A DNA stretch of 64,000 bases from Oscarella lobularis (taxonomy: Eukaryota; Porifera; Homoscleromorpha; Homosclerophorida; Oscarellidae): the NCBI RefSeq assembly GCF_947507565.1, contig NC_089177.1:362648-426647 (forward strand). Direction: 5' to 3'. The notes below the pieces were generated by a model. That model saw only the letters and a program-made list of their open reading frames with translations, was not told the origin of the DNA and ran no database searches. The number at the start of each line of letters is the position of its first letter. Positions within the stretch are counted from its first letter, which is position 1. Positions 44,947 through 59,500 of this stretch are shown piece after piece. Position numbers and translations under genes: made by a program.

Positions 44947-47900
44947 CTAGTGTCTGCGTTTCTTTGAGCGATTAAGTCTTACTTTGAAACGAGCTTGCTG
45001 CTTGCGTCCTATTTGTCCGCCGCGCTTCGCTGCCGTCATCAGTCCCTTGAACTGGCCGCTCAGCTTCGCTTTCTTTCGCCTATTCAATCGTCTGGCGTCG
45101 AGAGGCACGTACGCGTACGGATCCGCTTTGCCCGGTATTTTCACGTCGCCTCGCGCTTTCTAAAAGAACAGCTCTCGCGTGTTCTGCAGCAAGCGAAGGC
45201 ACCTTTTACCTTGGCTTTGTATTCGGCGCCGTAGCTCACAGCCTTCTCCTTCGGTTTCGATTCGAGTTTTCTATGTATTCCTAGAGCTAGAGAAGAAAAA
45301 CAACGCTCTTGTTCTCAGATGAAGTAGGCTTCGGTCAATCCAATCAAACCCGGTCGTTTCGCCGGAGACGAGTCGGCGTCCTCGTCGTTTTCGCTGTCCG
45401 AGGCAGCGTCCGTAGACAAGCGTTGTCTCTTCCTGTTGATTCTAGCCATCTGAAAAAGCAGAACATTTAAAACGTTTTGGGTTTTATTTTCATTTTCATT
45501 TTCACGCGCACCTTTTCATCTTCTTTCTTAGACTCTGCTCCTGTGCTCTCTTCGGAGACGATTATCTTTCCATCCTCTGCTATCGAAAAATCGTCGTCCA
45601 CTTTTCGTGAGCGAGAACGTTCCCTGGGCTTTGATGCTTCAATCGAAAAACCTAAGTCTTTCTGCATTTTTTGACTATCGGTGCGTACTTACCTAACACT
45701 TTTTTCACTACTCCAGCATCAAGAAAGTCGACAGGCTCGTCTTCAGATTCCTTGATCCAAGCCTTTTTGAATCGTGCCTTCTTTGGGACCGCTTCCGAAT
45801 CGTCGTCTTCGCTGCCCTCATCAGAGCTGTCCAGAAGAGTCTCGTACCTGTCAAATCGACCTGAGTAAGTCTGCAAACGTAAACTAGTCCCAAGAGCGTA
45901 CTTTCGTTGTCTATCAAGTCCCTGAAACAAGAAAGTATATATCAGAAAAGTGCAAGTAAAAAAAGCCTTACTTCCGTATTAGCTTTTCCCTTTGATTTCA
46001 GCCTCTTGTTTCTTTCTGACGTTTTGCGAATATTTACTATGAGCTTTCGATGGCTTTCAGGCACCATTTTGTAGACCATTTCATATCTGGATAAAGAATG
46101 AGAGGTACTAAAATGCTTAGCTCCCAAGACAAACCCTAGTTTTCGTATCAATCTTTCAAACAAAAATTTGGACTTGGTTCTAAAGTGATACGACTTGTCT
46201 TTGCTCCAAGACACAATAGAGTCAATCTGAAAGCAACAAGTAGTCTTGAAAACGAAATAAAAATATTTTACGTACCAAATCCTGAACGTGCGGCGCTAGA
46301 TTCTCCACTTCCAGAACGTGCACTGTAACCTAGACACAAATTTAAAAACGCAACCGTGTTTTGTCTATCAAAAAAAACCTTTAAAAATCCCAATGTCGAC
46401 TTGACAACTTCTCTTGATTTAGACGTCAAGAAAACCTTCATAGCGTCCAGCAATTTCTCCAAGAGCTCGTCACTTAGAACAGCTACGAAGAAATCATCTC
46501 CCCAAAATAAGACAACAAAACCCCGTCTCTCCTCACATTTGAATTCATACACAAGTCTTCCTAGAGCGAGTATCGTAGCGCTCAGCATGTGCGGCGAACT
46601 GGCAGCCAATCCGGCAAGAACCATGTGAAAATACTTGGTTACTGCCTCTTTGCTGTCGGTGCCAGACGACAGGATGGTGGCCAAATCAACCAAAAGCTGA
46701 AAGGCCGACGTTCTCGTGTCCTCGTTCACTTCCTTCGTACAGAGTATCACCTGAGACAAGAGACTTAATTAATTTTTCTCTGATTCCGTCGCTTGTAGTA
46801 AAGCTATTACCTCAGGAAGTATGGTAGTCAGGAAATCGTGCTTTTCAGTTAGTCTGGATGCTACGTGCGACAAACATTTCATTCTTATCTAAACGTGGAA
46901 AGAATTGAGAAACAGTCACGCGCAAGTCTCCCTCTTTTCTCACCCTCTTAGACGCGGCTAGAGTAGCACTTGACGCATTTACGAGAGCGTCTCTGAGCGC
47001 ATTGAGATGCGAGGCGACGAAACTTTTCTGACCGTCGCTTTCACAGTTGCAGATCGCCTCGACGAGCTTATACGTTCTCTTCTGCAACGACGGGTTGCTC
47101 GTCTGAACAGACAAGGAGTCGTGAACTCCTCTTTGTTTTTATAAGAAATCGACTTACAACTAGGAGGGGTTCAATCGCTTTGTACAGCATAATCAGTCCC
47201 TTTGAATCGATGAAGGGTACCATGGCAATAGCAAGATCCATGATAGACAATCTAAAGAAGCAATTATTATCATCTGATTAATTAATAGAAACTCTTTTTG
47301 TCACTTCGTCTCTACGCCACTTTCCGAAGAAACCAATTTTACTCCGACTTTTCCAAATAAGGAGTTTACCAGCTAAGAGGCGATATTATTTTTGCGCGAA
47401 TTTGTCTGCTCTGATCTTAGACACCTTGGTGTCGGCTATTGACAAATAGTTTCCGATGCAAGTGAGAACAGCGACGTTTGAACTCTTTGACTTTTCCGTT
47501 TGAATGTTAAAAAGGATTGGAAGATAATTCTGAGCAAATCGCGCCAACTCGGCACGATTTTTGTCTAAAGATCAAGAGCCATGGCCCATGAATGACTATG
47601 AGCCCGCCCACCCATCTACCGTTTTCTCTGTTCTTTTCAATGAGCAGCGAAAGAGAACGGCACATCAGCGTTCTCAAATCTGGCCTGTTTGACAGTGCAA
47701 CCCCTAACACTTTGGCAATTCGTTTAAACGACTAAACGTAGAGGAAGATAAGTGACTCGATCTACTAAGGACCACTACTGAGAAAAATTACTTTAGCTAG
47801 ATCGGTCGGACAGGTACAGAAACCAGGAAGAATAGCCCAGATCTAGCAACAAAAACTGCTACTACACACAGAAAAAACGTTTACTACCAGCACCTGCATC

Positions 47901-50469
47901 TGCAATTGCTCATATAGCTTAGCTTCCAACAGGTGCCCAGTTTCATTCAGCTGGGCCGCTAACAAATACGTAAATCCTCACACGAGACAAAAGAGATGTA
48001 AGACTGTGTCTTTACCTTTGTCTCTCAGTCTGGCTGCCAGTGGAAGTAAGACATCAACAAAATATTCCAGCTCTGTGTGGTGAACGTGATTCTTCATCAC
48101 AAGTAAAAGCCACGAGCGAGGAAACTCTTTCTGAACACTAAAAGAAAAAGAAATATCACGAACAACGTCTAAATAGTTCTACAGCAAACCCTACTCCATT
48201 TCTTCAAATCCAAGCGGAACAGCTTCCAATACAACTCTTAAGTCAATGAAAATCTTGAACGACTACTCGTTCTCGTTTCAGCGGTTTAGCTTACCTTGGG
48301 CCCATCGTTTCAAAGGCGGCCCCTACTGCAGCGCGAAGCTCGCTAACGAGAGAGAAACCAGGCGTTTCGTGAAGACTGCACAATGACTGAAGACTCTAAA
48401 GCAAGACTTCAATATGAAAACGTCGACGAGACCCGTTTTTCGTACCTTGGACTTTACAATTCTATAGCGAGGCTTTCCCATCACAAGAAGAGCTGTCCGC
48501 ATGACGTCAAAAACTTTGTCCCAGGCAGACTGGTATCGGTATTTGAGGCTATTTTCAATAACACTACAATTTGCTTTATTAGTACCCCTTCATCTCGCCT
48601 TTTTTCATGGCATCTTACTTGAAAATTTTAGTAAGGTGCTCAAACGGTATAGCTCCACTGTCGATGTGCGGTTGAACGCAATTTTGAAGAAGACTCTGAA
48701 AAGAAAAGTAGACAGCATGTACCATTGACTATAGAGCTCACTTTCATAACGTCCGCCGCCGTCTCAATGGACTTGGAAAATGACGTAGACAAGTAGGACA
48801 AAGACTTGGAGAACAGAAGCGGCAAATGCGATATACAGAGAGAAGCGTTTTCCCTGAAATAATAAGTAAGTGTCACTAAATCAGCCTCTCTTTAATTAAT
48901 CCGTCTACTTCTGAAGGCAAACGTGAGCCTTTTCCATCACGGACAACCAAACGCACGACGGCTCGTTGTCTTGAATGCTCGGCTGACAGTCGTGAAGTGC
49001 CTAGTGAGCATACGAACCGATATAAGAAAGAATCGAAATAAACGCTTTTGCTCTTTTGCACGTTGATTAGCTGCGCGTTGAGCTGGGCGGTCAGACTCGC
49101 CGGCGATTCCGTGAAAAGAGTCCTGAATACGTTCATGACGCTGTCGCTCAGATGCTGCAACAAAGGCGGCAGAGCGACGTAAAAAAACGCCCCGCTTTCC
49201 TCTCGACCTTACCGCCTGTCCCTGAGTGAGAATCTTGAGGAGGTGTTCGCACGTCGACTTTAGATGCTATAACAGTGACAGATGATATATTAACTAAAGC
49301 AAAGATAATCGATTCTGGTCACTTTTGGAGAGAAGTGAATGATGAGCTGCTTGAGGAGAGCCAAGACGTGAAACAAGGTAACACTGCCACTGCTCTTTGT
49401 CTCCAGCAGGCGAACGCAGTAGTCGGCTGCTTCAGATGAAGGCACTTTCGTTGTCGACGCACTCTTTTCCACCACGTGACGACACACTTCGCTAGCAGCA
49501 GTCCTCACCTAATAGCAAAATCAAATATATATATAAAGATCAATTGTATGTAGAGACTTTAGGCTTTGTTGACGTTGAGTGCGATAGAACCGAGTGGAAT
49601 ATATGCACGGTAGACGGCTCGGTCCAGACGGCTTTCTCTTGAACAGCAAGAAGAGTTCCTAAGCATTTGATGATCTACAAAATCTCAAACTCAAAGACCA
49701 TTTTTTTAGAATTTAATTAAATTTACCGATTTTGTAAGAGACGTCGACGAGTCAGGCGTGACTTTATCCAATAGTATTTTGCACGAGAGGGAGAACTTTG
49801 ACTGCAATATTGCTTTGGGAATACTTGCAATGACAATGGTAAGGAGATACGCTAGAGCCGTGACCGTCTCATCGCCCTCAGCTGTTTCCAGAGCAGTCAT
49901 CTAGTAGCAATAAGCGAAGATCGATTCCCCGGTGCATCAGTAAGGAGATTGCACCTCACCAGTGACGCAAAGTATTCCCTTGGACTAAGCGTGCCCTTTT
50001 TGTCTCTGATGACCTAAAGCCATCCTCAAACGTTCTGTCTGAGCCATATCCTAGAACTCCAATCTTACTTCGGTCAAAGCAGCCAAAACAGCGCATATCT
50101 AGACAAGAAATAGAAGTGCGTGCAGGGATGAGCAAAACAACTTCTCCTTTCGCTCACCTCTCTGTGTATTGGCAAGGACGAACCCCACAGTCTTCGAATG
50201 CTCTCGAACGGCGTTCCATCGTAGGCGCCGCTCGCGAATTCCGTCTCGATCGTTCCCACGCTGACTATGCTCTTCGTTTCGAGCGATTCGGCGACGTTTT
50301 CGTCGTGTTCGGCCATCGCTTCGACCGTGAGATTTCCGCCGTCGCTTCTGCCTCCTTTCCTGGTGCGACGGGACGCCTCTTCGCGATGTTTTGTCGCTGA
50401 TGGATTGCTCGCGGCGCTCTGGCCTTTGTTCCACTGCTTTGCGCGTTTGGATCGCTTTAGTTTTGCCAT
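44947..50469 (-). CDS. RRP12: RRP12-like ribosome biogenesis factor
   Basis: HEAT-repeat karyopherin-like protein needed for nuclear export of pre-ribosomal subunits. On the minus strand: start [18 protein letters not shown] with [20 protein letters not shown]-like helices, [73 protein letters not shown], an acidic segment ([13 protein letters not shown]), and the very conserved end [20 protein letters not shown] and [15 protein letters not shown], stop at 44947. About 25 short introns. A start 10 codons upstream (50499) is possible; the MAKLKR start fits the family. The OPLAH stop lies 68 bp upstream on the same strand. Confidence 0.9.
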
Positions 50470-50537
50470 GCTGGGTGCTGGTGAGCCACGCGTGTTCAAT
50501 TTGTATTGCCCGGATGTTTTTTACCGCAAAAAAATTT

Positions 50538-53500
50538 TCAAGCCGATTCTTGCATTCTTTTGTACTCGGCTACACTGCCACTTTGCATCGCCATCTGTCT
50601 GCTTCTCTTGCTAGGCGACGGATACTGGCAAAGTTCATCTTCTCGACCATATCCGCCACCACCGGGGGTCTTTAGTAAAAACGAATCCTAAAACAAAAAT
50701 GTAAGGTTTTTATGTAGAACCCTTTTAACGTACGCCAGGAAAAAGTTGGGCTTTGCTCTTCGATCCCAGCCTTTCCTTTTGGCCGTCTTTTCGAATTATC
50801 CAATTCTCTCCTACACTACCAGGTTCTCCACCTACACAAGCGAAATTTAAAAACCTATAAACGAGCACACAAAAAATTACCTACCGTGCATTCCATAGGG
50901 CTTATATTCGCCTCTTCTTTCCGACAAAATGCAAAGAGTCTGCGCTCGCCTGAAGATCATTTCCCGAACGACACCGTCACCTCCCCGATACTGACCACCG
51001 CCGCCCGAACCGTTGTTCAATTCAAAGCGTTTCAAGACTACAGGATACCGTTGCTCTAATATTTCCGGATCAGTAATTCTCGTATTGGTCATATGACAAT
51101 GAACGCCACTCCGTCCGTGCCAGCTAGAACCCTAAATAAATTAAATTAATTAAACTTGTTGTTCGACTTTTCATTGTCAACTTGCCGCTCCAGCTCCTCC
51201 GGCCACCGTTTCGTAGTATCCAAAAGATTCATCGCCGAAAGTCGTATTGTTCATGCAACCCTTAGAAAAATTCCCCGTGAATGCCGTTCTAGTACTCTAG
51301 TGGTCGCTTCGTTTACCTGGGAAGCGGCACACGTTTCAAACGCTTTGAATATGACGTCGACTATTCGCTGGGACGTGAGCACGTTTCCGCCGATGACGGC
51401 GGCCGTGTCCGACGGATCCAGCAGGCATCCTTCGGGAAGAATCGTCTTGATTGGACGAAGGCAGCCCTAGAAAAAAAAACCCGCTCTCGAAACGAGATAA
51501 TGAGAAAAATGTCTTCTCGCGCCTGATTGAGTGGAACGTCGTAGCCGACCATGCATCGGAGACAGTAAATCATGGCGGAAAACGTGACCGCTCGAGGTGC
51601 GTTCCAGTTGCCCTGAACTTCTTTCCCGGTGTCGGTGAAGTCAAACAAAGCCGTTCCCTGCGTAACAAGACGACGGACGACTCAACAGACATTATTATTT
51701 ATGGAAGAAAAGACTCACCTCCGATTCATCGATGGCAATCGTTAACGAAATCGGAGATCCGTCGTCCATGTGGTCTATGGCAGAAAGGGTTGTCGTTCCC
51801 GATCGAAGCTACAATGCACGAGGAAGGAACTGCAACTGCGTTTTCGATTGAGTATCTACTGGAATGTACCTTTTCTTTGCTCGCGATTTTCTTCAGCATT
51901 TCTCGCACGGCTACTTCGGCATTGTCCTATATTAATAGGTTGGCTTTGGCTGAGCTAAAACCGCCGTTTTCGAGCAATACTTGAATGTGCTGCATGTAGG
52001 CTTGCACGACGTCTAAACCGTATTCTCCTATAAGCTCTTTAACAAGAGAAATTCCCTAAAATAAAGAACCGCGGGTGTCGACGATCCTATAGCGATTTCC
52101 TCTTTCTTGCTTTGTTATTCGCTGCCACTTGAGCTTTCAAATCGGAGAGATTGTCCTGAAGATTTCTCGTTCCACTACTATTCGGACGTTTGCCCGGTTC
52201 CATGAGCAACTCGGATACACCTGTAGAACGTAAGCCATCGCTAAACCATTTTTCCGCGCTCGTTTTCGTTGCCTGCTTCTTGGAATCGTCCACTATCAAC
52301 CAGTTTAAACGACTTCACTGCCATTCCTTCTTCCCACAGTGCCGTTGAGTGCGGTGGCATAGAGCCTAATGCATGTAGTCTACCTTGCTATTAAGCTACA
52401 GCGCGTTCTTTAGTAAAACAAAACCTGGAGTCGTTCCTCCGATGTCGGCGTGGTGGCCGCGACAAGCGACAAAGAAGACAGGTTTTGAAACGTTTGGCCA
52501 AAATACCTTGAGTGCGAGACATTTATGGTTCGCTGTAAAGCGATGCTCTAAACTAACTGGAGTGATGACGGTCAGGTCCGGCAAATGACTTCCACCGGCA
52601 GCGGGATGATTCGTCAGAATGACGTCGCCGTCGCGAATTTCTTCTTCGAAGTTTAGCAACTATAAAGATAACGATTTTCGTCATTTCAGTCACATATAAG
52701 AGGTGCGGGTCACCTGCCACTGAACCGCTTCCTGCATGGCACCCAAGTGAACGGGAATGTGCGGTGCATTGGCAACGAGGCCGCCATCGGCACCGAAAAG
52801 AGCGCAAGAAAAATCCAATCGTTCCTACATAACGTAGATCTTCTATCCCACTAAAATTGGTTCTGCGTTTACTCGCCTTGATATTGGTTGAAATTGACGT
52901 CCTACGAAGAACTCTAAAGCGGATATATTCAGTTACAAGAGCCCTAATTAGCGCTATCACGTACCTGCCCATTTGTTCTGCAATGCTCATGAAACGGTGA
53001 GAAAAGATGGACAACTATACACATACATTAAGAAGAAGACGAATGAGTGGCCTTCTTATACCTGAATAGTATCCAATTGACAATCGACCTTTTTCATCGA
53101 CGTTTTCTCCACTCGAATTTCAACGCTGCCCGATTCGGTGATCGTGCTCTCGCATCCAGGTTCTACTACAATGGTACTAGCACACAGAATCAGACTCTGA
53201 AACCGTTAATCAATAAAAAAAGACCTATTCTGTTCTATCAATATAGCTGGTCCAGATATGGTATGCCCAGCTCCCAACTGATCTAACGCGTAGACTTCAG
53301 TATCCCAGAATTTATTGTCAAAATAGCATGAAACGATCTGAAAGCAGTTGGGAGTAGGAGGTTACTCTGCTACTCTGTTATATATACCTTCTCCGCTTTT
53401 TGAGACTGAGGCTGTTTGGGTGCGGACGGAGATTTTGCAATGTGGCAACGACCCGTCGCTCGGACTCGAATATCGTCGACGTGAACAGATCTGCCGGTGA

Positions 53501-56400
53501 GTACAAATCCAAACTCCTGCCAATATCTAGATAGTCGTTATGAGGAAATCAAGCAGTCGGCAGGGTTGACTTACCTGTTGGTAAATGACGTCAAAAAATC
53601 GCCATATTTGCTCGTGGTTTTGGAGCTCGGAACGGGAGTACACATTAGAGCACAGTCGGTGCCGTGATAGCGAAGATGAAGATAGGGAGTAGATACGATA
53701 TCGTTTCTAAGAAAAGATATGGCTGGAACGAGTGCTAGATAGTTTTCCATCTGCTAAAGAACCCTTGAAATCCCTGCTTTTTCAACTTGCTGGCGGCTTT
53801 TTCAGTAAGAGCGTCAATTCTAGCATCAAGATAATCCAAAGACGCTTCTGTAGATTTTTACAAATTAGACCCGTGTTGTCGTTATTCAAAACGTCCGCCA
53901 GTTACCTTCATACAATTTAGCACAAGGCTCCTGACACTCTTCAACGACATCGGCAAGAGCAAGACCATAAGCAGATAAAATACCGGCGTATCTACGCCGT
54001 ACAAGCATAAGTGTATATAGCACTTTAGAACAGTTACTGTATGTGTGAGTGTGTGTGTGTGAGAAGATCATTTCTACGTAACCAAAACGTACCTGTGAAC
54101 GTGCACGGTTTGCATGCCAAGACTTCTTGCTATAGCGCAGGCATGCTGGCCTCCGGCACCTCCGAAGCAAGCCAAAACGTGAGCAGATGTGTCATAGCCT
54201 TTTCCCTTAAAAAGCAAGGGTACTAAAGAAAGAGAAAATCTTTTATGGATACCTGCGTCAACGCTCTGATAGGTCTACACATGGTCTCATTTGCCACGTC
54301 GAGGAATCCCATTGCGACCTCTTCTCGGCTCATGTGACGCTTTTCTTCTTGGTCAGCAAGAAAAGTATTCACCTATGACCACCCCCAAAGCTCAGGCCAA
54401 TGTTCGATTTGGTTAATATTATATCTAATTTACCTGAGCAGTCAATTCATCAAAGGCGGTTTCTGCGGCTTCTTTATCAAGTGGCTGATCTTCGTCAGGA
54501 CCAAAGATACAAGGAAAATACCTTAGAAGAGTAAAAGCGCGCTGACTCAAAAACGTTCAAACAAAAATGCACGCATACTCAGGAAGAAGTCTTCCAAGAA
54601 CAAGGTTAGCATCCGTCACAGTAAGCGGCCCGCCTAAAGGAAATCAAATCAGATTTAGGAGAAACTTTGGTCATTACCTTTTCTATAGCACACCGGGCCT
54701 GGATGAGCCCCAGCTGACTCTGGTCCAACGACGAAAAGGCCAGCGCGGAAAAACAGCCGCGAACCGCCACCAGCCGCAACAGTATTAATATCGAGCTACA
54801 TCGAACAGAGTATTGTGTACTAAAGTGCGGGGCTGCGTTGACGTGTCTCTACTTGGGGAGCTTGAATGCTCACTCCAGCCGTGGTCGTTTCAAAGACGTG
54901 CTCAAAATCACCGGCAAAACGGGAGACATCAGTGGACGTGCCTAGTGAGAAATTGCATGGAAGAGTCAATTGATTGTCGGCGCGTAATTGCCTCCCATGT
55001 CAAATCCAATTGCAGGCTTTTTGTCTGTCTGGCTATTATAGGCTGTCATCGAATAGCCAACCTAGAGCTCAAGGGAAGACGAGACTTTGGGGTATAGTTT
55101 GACTTACTACTCCGCCCGCTGGGCCCGAAAGTATTGCCCTCGATCCTGAAAAGCTAAAGAACGAGGCGATCGTAAAGAAATCGCTCATTTATGGGCACAA
55201 TCATACTTTCCAACGCTCGTCAAACCTCCATCGGATTGCATAAAAAGAACTTGGGTATCCTTATTAAAGAAATACTTCGTCGGTCCAAAAGACAAAAAGG
55301 CGACGATACCTTTATAGACTCGTCGAATCCGTTTTGAAACCCGTCAATGTACTTACGAATGCACGGTGTTAGGTAGGCGTCGGCACAGGCTGCAGAAGAA
55401 AACGTCAAAAACCAGCAACAGGCTATTATCTTATGTACCTGTAAAACCTCGTGGAACAATTCGAACCATGGGCATCACTTCAGACGAGAGGGACACGTGT
55501 CGAAAACCCATTGAAATGGCCAACGTCGCTATTTCGTGCTCGTGACGCGTGAACCTGTGAAAGAAAGAGGAATCAAAAGTACAGTCAAGCGAATAGAACA
55601 GTCCATACGTGTAGGAGTGCATTAGAACCACGGCCAGACTTTGGATACCAGAGTCCAAGCATTCCTACATTAGAAATCAATTTTGATGCCGGATCCAAGA
55701 TGCAGATTAAATTACAGCAAGGTCTTGCTTGAGCTTTTCCAAGTTAAGCGACGTCATCACATTCACCTGTTGAAAAAGGACTTAGAAAGTCGCGTCTTTG
55801 CACTGCAGATTCAGAAGCACTTCTTCTCCGGTCACTCCTTCCTCCACCGCTTTCCCGTCCCAATCGAGTTGGCACTTGTCTTGAACGAGAACGACTCTTT
55901 CTTCGACTTCGACAACATTTTCGTATAAAACATCAGGACACACAATTTCCTGAGACGAATAACTATTGACTGATTGATTTGACTGGGTGGGCGTCTACTC
56001 TGCACCAGATCGAATATGTTGGGTCTCGCCTGATTGCCAATGTGCAACAGGTCTTTGAATCCCTTCGTTATGAACAACGCCATTCGTTCGCCTTTGCGTT
56101 CGAGAAGCGCGTTCGTTGCCACTGTCGTGCCCATTCGAATCCATTCGATTTGCGACGTGTCGAGCGGCTCTTCTTTCGGCATCGAGCGATCCAGGTCCTA
56201 CAAAAAAGATTCTTCTACGCGTTCAAAGCTGGATTGTTTCGTCTGACTTCTTGCATGATGCGACGAATCGCTTCGCGCGGCGCGTCGACGTAATTCGACG
56301 GATCCTCCGAGAGGAGCTTCATTACGCGAACGCGTCCACTTGGACACTCGGCGTAGACGTCAGTGAACGTTCCTCCGCGATCAATTGCGAAGCGAAACAT
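50538..56400 (-). CDS. OPLAH: 5-oxoprolinase (ATP-hydrolysing)
   Basis: Cytosolic enzyme of the gamma-glutamyl cycle that hydrolyses 5-oxo-L-proline to glutamate with ATP. Fused hydantoinase A and B halves. Start [20 protein letters not shown] (56400), then [72 protein letters not shown], and [16 protein letters not shown]. The B half has [106 protein letters not shown], and a C-terminal TPGGGGYG then [13 protein letters not shown], stop at 50538-50540. Full length with many short introns. Tightly packed: 138 bp from the LRRK1-like stop and 68 bp from the RRP12 start. Confidence 0.93.
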
Positions 56401-56538
56401 GAAGGAATAGACTCGAACGCTGCCAATCACGTGACGATGGGTTAACGTTTCTATCGCTGTTCCGTACAACAAAATAAACGTCAGCTACAAAAAGACATTT
56501 TAGAAATTAAGTACTTAGCAAAACTATTGTCTGTGAAA

Positions 56539-59500
56539 TTACGACGATCCATTGACCAGCTTCTGGTGATGCGCATTTCTCGCTTTTTGATATTCACGAA
56601 GAGACAGCTCTTGCTTATGAAAGTCTCGTTCCCAAACAAGCACTGCAGCAGATTGATCCCCGCTTGGAACAGAAGGCCTTTTCCGAAATCCAAGGCAACC
56701 AGTCAGAACCAAATTAACAGGCCGAGCCATATCTTGCAAAAATATTTAATTAATTAATATTAGCAATTCTGCCTGTTACCTTCAACTCTTCTAGAAACTT
56801 GAGCAATGCATCTCACAGGATGCGAGCTTCTTTGCACGACGAGCAGCGGTGTCAGCTTGATAGGGCAATAGAGCAGGAGGTGCCCAAAGCCCGTGCCCAC
56901 CCACAGGCTCTCCCTCGCAATCAGCAGCATTGAAACGACACGACATGCCTTGTCAATCTGATAGTCATCTGGGTCGGGATAGCGAGCTCGAATTGCCTCG
57001 ACACAATTGATTTCGCTGCGCAGTTTGTACTGAGTCGTATCCCAGCATCGAAGGCGAGGACTCTGCTTCGTCGCCGTCCACACTTGATTGCCACCCACGC
57101 AGACGTGCGACAAGTGATTGAGAAGCTGATCGTCGCTGCTCCTGCGAATATTACAGTCCAGAGGAATGTCAGAGAAAGTCGAAAAAATATATTTACTCGT
57201 CGTTCGCTTTCCATCGCTTTTCTTCGTTTTTCATGTTGCCCTTTTGAGAAAAGACGACCACTTCTTCGCCGTGGCAAAACCAGAAGCGTTTCGATCCGCT
57301 GCTGATTGACGTGACTGGATGAATTCCAATTCGAATATACTCAGTAGGACTTTCAACCTGATAACAAAAATGTTCAACGATCAGTACGGCAACGGATACA
57401 ATAAGAAGAACCTTGAGGTAAAGACCAGTGGTATCAAACTTCGCCACGGTGCCATTCCCCAAGCCAGCTAAAACGTAATCTTCGCTTTCGAGTTTAACAG
57501 TCCCTTGGCTACAAACACCATAAAGAGACTTCGCGCGACGCTTCTGCACTATAACTACCTGGCGTAGTAATACAAGCAGAGGACGGCGTCATTCATGTGC
57601 ACCACGTGTCCAGGCTTCACCTCCTCTTCATTCGTATCGAACACCCACAGTTTTCCCGACAGCGTTCCGGCGAGGATGAGAGAATCGCGTACAGCGAGCA
57701 GGCAACATATTCGCTTATCCTTCAAAGAAACGCTTCTCTTCGTCAGAGGACTGTTTCCGTGAATGCGTTCGATAAAAATCTTTGATTCCTGTCGAGATTC
57801 GGTTCCGCTTGCAACCCAGACTTCAAGGCCACGTGGTGAAGACTTTTCTTTTTGCTTACATTTCTAAAGAAGATGCGTTAAGCTTGATTAAAATTTTTCA
57901 CAGAACATCGGCGTCTTACTCGAACAGCAATTGCTTCTAAATTCATTCTCGATTCGATTGGAATCACTTCTCGCAGGCAAATGAACTCGGCCTTTGACAA
58001 CCGACTTTTGATCTGTTCCGCCTAGATACGACAACGCATGCACGCCCGCTCTCTTCGACGTTGATTTCTTACCGTGGGTCGATCTTCTCGTCTGTCTTGA
58101 AGGCAATGATTAATCAGGTCCTGCATGTCGGGCCACGGAGAAGAGGCGCCGTTTTTTACTACGTTGCACACGTCGCTTTCCTAAGAGAATACTACATCGC
58201 ACAGGGCAGCTACGTGATCAACTAGAGCACGCACGGGAATAGATACACTTCGCTGACATATGAGGTCATCGATGCGATTCGGCTGACTCGCCACGTCGTG
58301 GAACAATTTCTGTCCGTTGGTCACCAATTCAAAGAGAAACAGGCCGTAGGAATAAATATCAGCCTAGGCGAGAAAACATCACAAGGATAGCAAAGACGCT
58401 TGCTGGTCTCACTTCGAGTCCGTACGACTGGCGTTTGATCACTTGGGGTGCTCGATGACTAGGAGTCCCTTTGCCTTCTGTAAGTCCAGCGGGAGGAACG
58501 AGACAAGCGATGCCAAAGTCCGTCAGTTTGACATTGACCTGAGAAAAAAATCGTCACACAGAATTGCGCTATAGTCGACTCCCAACTCACCGGTACTCCT
58601 GCCGAAAGAGCCTTCGAAAACAGCAACATGTTCCCCGGTTTCAAATCCCGATAGGCGATCCTAAGGCTGTGTAGAAAGGCGAGGCCCTCGACGACCTGCC
58701 AGGCGATTCGATGCTGCAGCATCCGCGGCAACTTGACCTTCTCTTCGAACACTTGATTCAAGGAGCCCTGAGGAGCCAATTCAATAACGACCAATCGATC
58801 GGGCCGAAGCGACACGCCAATTAGACCGATGATGCTCGGATGACGATGCTGAAGAACGGATATCTCCTGACGGAGTTGCTGGTGACAGGCGGCGACGCCG
58901 TGGGGCGAGCGAAAGACTTTGACGGCGACGTCTCTGCCTCGATAGTTTGCCTTGTAAACATCGCCGTATCCCCCGTGACCGAGAACGCACGACGGGCTGG
59001 AGTTGTAATCGAGATCGTCGATGTGAAAAGCCGGTTCTACGTCGCTGAGCACGATGTCGGGAGCGAGTTGAGTGAGACGCACTGTGCCGCCGTGATTCGG
59101 GCACTGGACTTGATCTACTTCCGAAGAGGTCTCGATGAGGTTGCCAAGGTCGAAGTAGTGCACGTCTGATTCTGAAGAAAGAGAGAGAACTTTGCTATAC
59201 ATAAGACATATATTCTTGATTCTTACTCAGACAATTCGGACAGGGAATGCGTTTCTTGAGTAAAGCATTGCCGTGAATGTCCTGGCCTGTCAATCCTGGA
59301 TACCATTCCTCGATAAGAGAGTCGATGTGATCGACGACTGTGCCTAGAATGCTAAAGAAAAATATCGCAAGAGTCGAATTGCGAGACTGAAATAAATTAA
59401 TTTCGATACTTGCTGCCATAGCGGGTCATTGGAGTGACGACGTCGATATAATCGTCCTCAATCTCTTCGATAGTGACAAAAGCGTTCTAAAGAAATTCTA

